Source of the DNA: JBGPHT01 sp041484525
GTDB lineage: Bacteria; Acidobacteriota; Terriglobia; Bryobacterales; Bryobacteraceae
Reading direction: 5' to 3'
Assembly: GCA_041484525.1 (NCBI GenBank)
Contig: JBGPHT010000186.1
Location: 1-14,667 of the forward strand
Length of the DNA: 14,667 nt
Shown: in pieces, positions 1 to 5,046 of the stretch
Layout of the letters: each line of letters opens with the position of its first letter
Numbering within the stretch: position 1 is the first letter of the stretch
The notes under the pieces: generated by a model
What the model was told of the DNA's origin: nothing
The model's input: the letters and a program-made list of their open reading frames with translations, nothing else
Databases searched by the model: none
Position numbers and translations under genes: made by a program

Positions 1-24
1 GACGGTGAGTAACGGATTACTCCG

Positions 25-573
25 TTGCTCTCCGTCCTACTCTACCGGCCAGAATCGCTCTCCCGGCATCTTCGGCCGCGTTGCCCCTTGGAGCAGTACC
101 GCCGAAATAATCTGCGTTCTGCTTGCCGCACTACACTAGCCGAAGCCGATGCTCATGTGCTGAAACGCGTAGTGATTGACTTACGGCAGAACGGCGGTGG
201 TGACTCGCGCGTCATTAGTCCGCTCAAGAGCGGACTAGCTTCCCGTCGCAAGTCAATAGGACATGTTTACGTCCTGATCGGCCCAGCGACTTTTTCCTCC
301 GCCGTGGACAACGCGACCGTTCTGCGTCGCGACTTATCCGCCACGCTGGTGGGCGAGCCCTCGGGCGGAAAGCCCGGCGGGTACGGCGAAATCAAGTTCC
401 TGACTCTTCCCAACTCCAAGCTCGTAGTCCAGTACACCACTAAGCGCTTTGGACCATCGGGAGATGCCGCTCCTTCCATGCTCCAACCGGATCTTCCCGC
501 GCCCCGGACCCTCGCCGATGCCTTGACCGGCCGCGATCCAGCTCTAGCTGCGGCTATCGCGAGCGTCGAGTAA
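25..573 (+). pseudogene. S41-family peptidase, C-terminal fragment (5' end missing or frameshifted)
   Basis: This is the C-terminal catalytic part of a tail-specific-protease-like S41 serine peptidase. From a TTG at 25, the recognisable part begins near residue 45: VVIDLRQNGGGDS (49-61) is the family's D-L-R-x-N-G-G-G segment. TFSSA (89-93) carries the likely nucleophile Ser92, and LVGEPSGGKP (108-117) holds Lys116 at about the spacing expected for the Ser/Lys dyad. The end (LQPDLP...GRDPALAAAI) resembles family C-termini. The first 40 or so residues do not look like an S41 protein, and the same frame has a stop at 10-12. The PDZ-like and N-terminal parts are therefore absent or in another frame. 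It ends 7 bp before the converging enolase gene. It could be a genuine gene cut by a sequencing error, but a decayed gene seems more likely. The family assignment is firm; the broken state is inference. Confidence 0.6.
216..237. repeat. Perfect 10-bp inverted repeat with 2-nt loop inside the S41 fragment
   Basis: The arms are 216-225 and 228-237 around the loop AA; all ten base pairs match (TAGTCCGCTC against GAGCGGACTA). It lies within the codons for the segment just after the NGGGDS motif. No T-tract follows, so it is not an intrinsic terminator. Its role is unknown. Confidence 0.6.
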
Positions 574-582
574 GCGGCCGCT
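573..582. repeat. 10-bp perfect palindrome between two converging stop codons
   Basis: AGCGGCCGCT lies exactly between the TAA of the S41 fragment (571-573) and the TAG of the enolase gene (583-581, minus). It leaves 7 bp between the genes and no room for a classical terminator. Confidence 0.5.
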
Positions 583-1984
583 ATGTGTTACTCGTACACA
601 GCCCCGGCCCATCCAGCAAGCTGGTATCCAGGTATCCATTCCTCACATCGAAGATTCCCGGAAAGCGCTTGTCCCAGCCCTTATTCGCCGCCGGCACATA
701 CTCCCGCCCGTTAGCTTCTACCGCCGACGACCCCGGCACGCGCGCCGCGATTCCCGCCGAATGGATCAGCGCCGCCCCCGGACAAGTCAGGTCCTGCACG
801 CATCGGAACATCTTGTATTTCTGCGCCGCCGCTGCCAGCAGCAGACTCTGCGACTGCCCCTTGCACGCCTTCAGCGCCACCCCCGTGTATCCCATTTCCC
901 GCGCCAGCAGCAGCGTGTCCAGCCCCGTCAGCGATTCGTCGATCACCACCGGCGCCAGTTTCGCCGCTTCGAACATCGTATTCTGTCGATCGGCCGCCAG
1001 GTCGCGCGCCGTGGGCTGTTCGATGTACTGCACGCGCGCAAAAGCCGAAGCCGTTTTGCCCTTCAAATGTCGCTCGAAATCGAGCAGGTATTGCACGTTC
1101 GGACAGCGCTCGTTGAAGTCGAGCGAGTAGATCCAGTCCCGGAAATTGCGCTTCGCCTGCGCCGCCGTAGCTACGCGGTCGATGGCGGCCACGCGGTCCA
1201 CGTCCCACGCCAGTTCGTTCCCGTTGAGCTTGATCTTGATCGCCGTAACGCCGCTGTAAGGGATCCATGCCTCCAGCGTTTCCGGCAGCCCGTCATGGAT
1301 GGGCTTCTTCACTTCGTCCGCCGTCAGCGGGTCGGACGCGCCCGCCGAGTGATACATGCGGATGCGCGGCGTTGGCTTCGCCAGGATGTACGGGTCCAGA
1401 TACTCGCCGCGGAATTCCTGATTGAGGTAATGCGAAAGGTCGCGGCTCACGAATTCCTTGCCGCAGACGTTGAAGCTGTTGCGGCCGTGCAGCTTGCCGA
1501 AAGCGTCGTGCACCGCCGCGTCGATAGGGCTCGCCGTCACCAGCGTGCAAAGCTTCGGAATGGCGTGTGCCAGCTTCATCTCCCGCGAAGTCTCGCTCGC
1601 CGCTTTCAAATACGCCGGTTCGAGCGCCTGGTTCACATCCAGCGGATGCGCGTATTCCGTAAACCCGCGCGTGATCTTCCCGAGCTTCAATGCCAGTGTC
1701 TTCATCGCTCCCAGCGTCGTGTCGTACGGGATGTCCGGAGCAGGAAAGGACCACACGTTGCCGAGCGGCATGGACGCGAAGCCCTCAGCCGATTTACCCG
1801 CCTTCGTCTGCAGCCGGCAGTGGACGTTCAACAGCGTGACACGATCCACCTCGCGCCCCCCGAATTTGTAGGGCGCGCGATAGAGGAAGTCCTCGAATTC
1901 GGTGCGGATCTCCTCGATGCGCGCGTCGGTCGGCCGCGCCAGAGCAAGGTACGCCGGCATGGCAAGGAATTCCCGCCGTCTCAT
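581..1984 (-). CDS. Enolase-superfamily protein (mandelate racemase / muconate lactonizing enzyme type), possibly Tat-exported
   Basis: This 467-residue protein is probably a Mg-dependent enzyme that abstracts a proton alpha to a carboxylate (dehydratase, epimerase or racemase). The order of barrel motifs fits the MLE/dipeptide-epimerase subgroup: KIK (Lys250/Lys252), LDFNE (Asp289/Asn291), IEQP (Glu322), VIDES (Asp349) and LKACK (Lys372/Lys375). The N-terminus RRREFLAMPAYLALA looks like a short Tat signal, which is unusual for the superfamily. The ATG at 1984 was chosen because it overlaps the upstream stop (ATGA) and starts exactly at the twin-arginine stretch. The frame stays open further upstream, but there it only shadows the isomerase gene. 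Coupling to the isomerase-like gene suggests one pathway. The substrate cannot be read from sequence. Superfamily assignment is strong; export and subgroup are moderately supported. Confidence 0.88.
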   Translation of the reverse strand: MRRREFLAMPAYLALARPTDARIEEIRTEFEDFLYRAPYKFGGREVDRVTLLNVHCRLQTKAGKSAEGFASMPLGNVWSFPAPDIPYDTTLGAMKTLALKLGKITRGFTEYAHPLDVNQALEPAYLKAASETSREMKLAHAIPKLCTLVTASPIDAAVHDAFGKLHGRNSFNVCGKEFVSRDLSHYLNQEFRGEYLDPYILAKPTPRIRMYHSAGASDPLTADEVKKPIHDGLPETLEAWIPYSGVTAIKIKLNGNELAWDVDRVAAIDRVATAAQAKRNFRDWIYSLDFNERCPNVQYLLDFERHLKGKTASAFARVQYIEQPTARDLAADRQNTMFEAAKLAPVVIDESLTGLDTLLLAREMGYTGVALKACKGQSQSLLLAAAAQKYKMFRCVQDLTCPGAALIHSAGIAARVPGSSAVEANGREYVPAANKGWDKRFPGIFDVRNGYLDTSLLDGPGLCTSNT

Positions 1985-2886
1985 AACCCGGCCTGCGCCA
2001 TGTACGCGCGCAATTGCCGCAAGTCGCGCTTCATGGCCGCGTAATGCTCCTCCGGAGTCGTCAGCGGATACTCGAAATGGATCTGCAGCGGCCCGTCGAA
2101 GTGCGCGTCGCTCACCATCTTGAAGAACTGCGGGAACCGAACCATTCCCTCGCCGATCGGCTTCCACTGCGTCTTCCACTCGCCCTTCGCGTCTTTCGCC
2201 CACACAAAATCCTTCACCGCAATGCCGCGCAGGTGAGGCACGGTGATGTTGAAGCTGTCGATCCACCCGCCCAGTCCGCCCTCGATCGCGGCGTGCGCCA
2301 CGTCGTAATTCACCGCCACCTGGTTGGGGTCGAAATCCTGCAGCAAAATGTAGAGATCCCAGATGGGCGCGCCCACCAGCCCCGCGCCCGAGTGCGTGTG
2401 GTACATTGCCGTGGCCTGATAGCGAGCGTTGAGAGCCGCGAGCTTCGCCACGCGAGGCTTCAACGCATCCAGTTGCGCCGCGAACGGGCGCCCGTTCTCG
2501 TACTTGAATCCGTTCCAGCGATACCGCCGGATCCCCAGCTCGGCCATCGTCTTGAGGATGTCCTCGGCGTAAGGCGTGGCGTCGTCAGATATGTCAGTCG
2601 TGATCATCGGCACGTCCAGCCCGTGCCGCTTGATCGTCGCGGCCAGCGGCGGCAGATCCTGCCGCACGCGCTCCGGCTCCACGTGCCCGCCCTTGCGCAC
2701 CGTCAGGTCGACGCAGTCGAACCCGCAATCGGCCGCCGCCTGTGCCAGCGCATCGCCCTTCACAAACGACAAGTGCTTGGAAAAGATCGCCACCTTCTGT
2801 TTGGGCGCCGGAATCTTCTCATCGGCTGCCAGGACCGGGAGAGCCGCCATGCCGGCCAGGACCGTGCGGCGGGAGATGGATTGCAT
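1981..2886 (-). CDS. Sugar phosphate isomerase/epimerase-like TIM-barrel protein with Tat signal
   Basis: A 301-residue protein of the xylose-isomerase-like TIM-barrel / AP-endonuclease-2 superfamily. The N-terminus SRRTVLAGMAALPVLAA is a twin-arginine signal with a hydrophobic core and a likely cleavage near residue 21. The barrel follows: AIFSKHLSF (33-41), CGFDCVDLTV (54-63), YHTHSG (162-167), NYDVAHA (193-199, Asp195/His198) and IHFEYPL (269-275, Glu272). Asp, His and Glu are plausible metal ligands. The first metal Glu typical of tagatose/psicose epimerases is not obvious, with YHTH in that area, so the exact chemistry is open. Its TGA overlaps the ATG of the enolase-superfamily gene by 4 bp, so the two are translationally coupled. 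It may act in the periplasm on a sugar or polyol handled jointly with that enzyme. Fold assignment is firm; the substrate is unknown. Confidence 0.87.
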   Translation of the reverse strand: MQSISRRTVLAGMAALPVLAADEKIPAPKQKVAIFSKHLSFVKGDALAQAAADCGFDCVDLTVRKGGHVEPERVRQDLPPLAATIKRHGLDVPMITTDISDDATPYAEDILKTMAELGIRRYRWNGFKYENGRPFAAQLDALKPRVAKLAALNARYQATAMYHTHSGAGLVGAPIWDLYILLQDFDPNQVAVNYDVAHAAIEGGLGGWIDSFNITVPHLRGIAVKDFVWAKDAKGEWKTQWKPIGEGMVRFPQFFKMVSDAHFDGPLQIHFEYPLTTPEEHYAAMKRDLRQLRAYMAQAGL

Positions 2887-2958
2887 AGAACACTGATATC
2901 ACACCCGCCGCGGGCCTGTGCGGGGACGCCCTCCTTGGCCGCATCGACACTCCCGTTT

Positions 2959-2987
2959 TTGACATTTATCGTTTATCGCTATACACT
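2959..2987 (+). promoter_or_regulatory. higBA promoter with tandem 7-bp repeat (possible HigA operator)
   Basis: A perfect -35 TTGACA (2959-2964) is followed, after 17 bp, by TACACT (2982-2987). The spacer contains TTTATCG twice in direct tandem (2965-2971 and 2972-2978), a natural candidate for autoregulation by HigA. The predicted start point, about 7 nt after the -10, coincides with the TTG start codon of higB at 2994, implying a leaderless mRNA. The alternative -10 TATACA (2980-2985) would shift the start by only two bases. Confidence 0.65.
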
Positions 2988-2993
2988 AAAGGC

Positions 2994-3269
2994 TTGATCC
3001 GCTCTTTTCGAGATTCCGAAGCCGAAAAGCTCTTCAATGACGAATTCTCGAAAAAATATCAGAGCTTCGAGCGCACGGCCCGGCGTAAGCTCACCGCACT
3101 TGATGGGGCAGAAGTGCTTTCCGATCTGGCACTCCCGGGGAATCGACTGGAAGCTCTCAAAGGCGATCGCAAAGGGCAGCACAGCATCCGCATCAATGAC
3201 CAGTACCGCCTCTGCTTCGTGTGGTCCAAAGGAAACGCAACCGAAGTCGAGATTGTAGACTACCATTAG
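2994..3269 (+). CDS. higB: HigB-type toxin, type II toxin-antitoxin (RelE/ParE superfamily)
   Basis: A 91-residue small basic protein with the standard HigB layout: MIRSFRDSEAEKLF at the N-terminus, the LPGNRLEALKGDRKGQHSIR middle, and RINDQYRLCFVW followed by the terminal VEIVDYH. The conserved arginines and C-terminal His match the RelE-like ribosome-dependent mRNA interferase family. It is expected to cleave translated mRNA in the cytoplasm until bound by HigA. The start is TTG at 2994, chosen because MIRSFRD is the family's typical beginning and no alternative ATG precedes it. There is no Shine-Dalgarno sequence, because the promoter -10 ends 6 nt upstream. The antitoxin gene follows after 14 bp, in toxin-first order as usual for higBA. 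Codon use is visibly less GC-biased than in the neighbouring operons, consistent with acquisition by transfer. Confidence 0.92.
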   Translation: MIRSFRDSEAEKLFNDEFSKKYQSFERTARRKLTALDGAEVLSDLALPGNRLEALKGDRKGQHSIRINDQYRLCFVWSKGNATEVEIVDYH

Positions 3270-3272
3270 GAG
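3268..3272 (+). promoter_or_regulatory. Ribosome binding site of higA
   Basis: AGGAG overlaps the higB stop codon and lies 11 nt before the ATG at 3284. It supports this start over in-frame upstream codons, and HigA proteins typically begin close to HPGEIL. Confidence 0.6.
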
Positions 3273-3283
3273 CCGAGAACCCC

Positions 3284-3607
3284 ATGGCGAAACTTCTTAC
3301 TCCCATCCACCCAGGAGAGATCCTCCGCGAGGACGTATTGGCGCCGCTCAACATTAGCGTCAACCAGCTTGCCAAGTTACTGGCTGTGGATGCCGCACGG
3401 TTGAACGAAATCGTGCGCGGCCGGCGCGGAATCACCGCTGACACAGCCCTCCGGCTGGCACGTTACCTCGGGACCACAGCCGAGTTCTGGCTCAATCTCC
3501 AAAGCCATTATGAGCTGCGCGTTGCCCGTCAAGCCAAGCAAAAAGCCATCGACCGCGCCGTGCGCCCCAGGGATAAGCGGCGGCCGAATCATCTCGACGC
3601 CGCCTAG
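3284..3607 (+). CDS. higA: HigA-type antitoxin, XRE-family helix-turn-helix
   Basis: A 107-residue antitoxin. It opens with LTPIHPGEILREDVLAPLNIS (residues 5-25), the hallmark of HigA. The XRE/HTH_3 helix-turn-helix follows at about 26-66 (NQLAKLLAVDAARLNEIVRG with recognition-helix residues, then TALRLARYLG). After it comes the family segment TTAEFWLNLQSHYELRVA (64-81) and a short basic tail. It should neutralise HigB by direct binding and repress the operon through the site upstream of higB. It is separated from higB by 14 bp and from the next gene, xdhC, by 27 bp. That gap holds a separate TATAAT box, so xdhC need not depend on the toxin operon. Assignment is firm; the operator is inferred. 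Confidence 0.92.
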   Translation: MAKLLTPIHPGEILREDVLAPLNISVNQLAKLLAVDAARLNEIVRGRRGITADTALRLARYLGTTAEFWLNLQSHYELRVARQAKQKAIDRAVRPRDKRRPNHLDAA

Positions 3608-3621
3608 CCTCCTACCCACGA

Positions 3622-3627
3622 TATAAT
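3622..3627 (+). promoter_or_regulatory. -10 box of the xdhC operon, predicted leaderless
   Basis: A perfect TATAAT ends 7 nt before the xdhC ATG at 3635, so transcription should begin at or next to the A of the start codon. No Shine-Dalgarno sequence is present in the gap CGCTTCG, which fits leaderless initiation. The -35 region, which overlaps the end of higA, has no good match. Confidence 0.6.
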
Positions 3628-3634
3628 CGCTTCG

Positions 3635-4474
3635 ATGGATGTTTTCGAGGAGCTCGTTCGTCTCCGTAACCTCGGCCAGAAGTGCGCCCTCGCCACCATC
3701 GTCGAGGTGCGCGGCTCCATTCCCAGCTACGAAAGCGCCAAACTGCTCGTGCGCGAAGACGGCTCCATGGTCGGCACCATCGGCGGCGGATGCGTCGAGG
3801 CCGAGGTCTGGAACGCCGCCCGGGAGGTCATCGAAACGGAAAGACCCAAGCACCTCACGTTTAACCTGGGCCAGGATGCCGCCTACGATCAGGGCCTCAT
3901 CTGCGGAGGACAACTCGACGTGTTCGTAGAGCCCGTGCTCCCCGTGCCGCACGCCTTCATTTTTGGCGCCGGCCACATTTCGAAGAGCCTCTCGAAGGTC
4001 GCCAATCTCGCCGGCTTTTCCACCGTCGTGATCGACAACCGCGAGACCTTCGCCAACCGCGAGCGCTTCCCCGAAGCCGCCGAAGTCCATGCCGCCGAGT
4101 ACGAAGAAGTTTTTCCCAAACTCTCCATCAACGAGACCAGCTACATCATCATCGTCACCCGCGGGCATCGCGACGATATGCGCGTCCTCCAGTTGGCCAT
4201 CGCCACGCCGGCGCGCTACATCGCCATGATCGGCAGCAAGCGCAAGGTCATCAACGTCATCCGCGAGCTCGAAAAAGAAAGCATCCCGCGCACCGCCTTC
4301 GAACGCATCCACGCACCCATGGGCCTGGACATCGGCGCCATTTCTCCCGAGGAGATTGCCGTTTCCGTCACCGCGGAAATGATCGCCGTCCGGCGCAACG
4401 CCGCGTCCAACTGGCGCTCGCTCTCCCTCTCGGTGTTCTCCGGCGAGTCGCTGCGGGCAATGCTGGCGAAGTGA
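3635..4474 (+). CDS. xdhC: XdhC/CoxI-family molybdenum-cofactor insertion/maturation protein
   Basis: A 279-residue XdhC/CoxI-family protein. In known members it binds molybdenum cofactor, helps make its sulfurated form and delivers it to xanthine-dehydrogenase-type hydroxylases in the cytoplasm. The N-terminal XdhC_CoxI domain shows ATIVEVRGSIPSYESAK (20-36), TIGGGCVEAEVW (48-59, Cys53) and ICGGQLDVFVEP (89-100, Cys90). The Rossmann-type XdhC_C domain starts at FIFGAGHIS (108-116), then continues with VVIDNRE, TRGHRDD, MIGSKRK and GLDIGAISPEEIAVSVTAEMIA. The usual Pro-Arg after RGS is replaced by IPS. The GTG of the next gene overlaps its TGA. No molybdo-hydroxylase subunit gene is in the window, so the client enzyme is presumably encoded elsewhere. 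Confidence 0.92.
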   Translation: MDVFEELVRLRNLGQKCALATIVEVRGSIPSYESAKLLVREDGSMVGTIGGGCVEAEVWNAAREVIETERPKHLTFNLGQDAAYDQGLICGGQLDVFVEPVLPVPHAFIFGAGHISKSLSKVANLAGFSTVVIDNRETFANRERFPEAAEVHAAEYEEVFPKLSINETSYIIIVTRGHRDDMRVLQLAIATPARYIAMIGSKRKVINVIRELEKESIPRTAFERIHAPMGLDIGAISPEEIAVSVTAEMIAVRRNAASNWRSLSLSVFSGESLRAMLAK

Positions 4475-5046
4475 ATACGGCCGCGGTCATTCTCGCTGCC
4501 GGCGAATCGCGGCGCATGGGTTTCCCGAAAGCTCTTCTCCAGTATCGCGGCGAGACGTTTGTCGACGCCCTCATCGGTCGTCTTCAGCAGCGGTGCTCCA
4601 CCGTGATCGTCGTGCTCGGTGCATCGGCCGAGCGCATCCGCGCCTCCCTCTTCCGCCCCGCCGTTTTCGTCGTGAATCAGAACTACCTGCAGGGTCAGAC
4701 CAGCTCGATGCAATGTGGATTGCGCGCCGTCCCCCCCGATGCCGATGGCGTTCTCTTCACCCTGGTCGACCATCCCGCAGTCACTACCGAAACCATCCGC
4801 GCCCTGCTCCATGCTCCCGGGCAGTTGCTGCGCGTGCCGCGCTACCAGGGCCGCCGCGGCCATCCCATCTGGTTTTCACGCGATCTCATCCCCGAGTTTC
4901 TGGCCGTACCCGCCGGCGCCTCCGCGAAGGACGTCGTCCACGCGCACATCGCCGCCACCACTTATCTCGACCTCGACGATCCCGGCATAGTGGCCGACAT
5001 CGACGACCCCGAGGCCTACCGCGCTCTCACCGGAGCGGACGCATGA
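4471..5046 (+). CDS. mocA: MocA/MobA-like nucleotidyltransferase (probable molybdenum cofactor cytidylyltransferase)
   Basis: A 191-residue NTP_transf_3-family protein. LAAGESRRMGFPK (8-20) is the nucleotide-binding signature, GQTSSMQCGL (75-84) the substrate loop, TLVDHP (97-102, Asp100) the metal site and GRRGHPI (127-133) the family's RGHP motif. DIDDPE (176-181) corresponds to the usual D-x-D/N-T-P-E-D segment. Pairing with xdhC points to MocA, which attaches CMP to molybdopterin for xanthine-dehydrogenase-family enzymes, rather than to MobA (GMP). Some relatives act on other substrates, so specificity is inferred from context. The start is GTG at 4471, overlapping the xdhC stop (GTGA), which indicates translational coupling. 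Its TGA overlaps the next ATG in the same way. The protein has no signal peptide and is cytoplasmic. Confidence 0.85.
   Translation: MNTAAVILAAGESRRMGFPKALLQYRGETFVDALIGRLQQRCSTVIVVLGASAERIRASLFRPAVFVVNQNYLQGQTSSMQCGLRAVPPDADGVLFTLVDHPAVTTETIRALLHAPGQLLRVPRYQGRRGHPIWFSRDLIPEFLAVPAGASAKDVVHAHIAATTYLDLDDPGIVADIDDPEAYRALTGADA

Noticed and set aside
1..14. Resemblance of GACGGTGAGTAACG to a conserved 16S rRNA segment
   Set aside because: One base is missing relative to the rRNA motif, and the following sequence does not match rRNA but leads into a protease fragment. It is chance.
216..237. Hairpin considered as an intrinsic terminator
   Set aside because: No T-tract follows on either strand, and coding sense continues through it.
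761..2044. Long open frame on the plus strand, opposite the enolase and isomerase genes
   Set aside because: It is arginine-rich with no family resemblance. It mirrors two well-supported minus-strand genes and results from GC-rich codon positions.
2994..3607. higBA as part of a larger defence island
   Set aside because: The neighbours on both sides are metabolic or cofactor genes. No nuclease, methylase or phage-related gene is present.
3377..4312. A 311-codon minus-strand frame opposite higA and xdhC
   Set aside because: Asp/Gly/Ala-rich shadow of xdhC and higA codons, with no domain recognised and no ribosome site.
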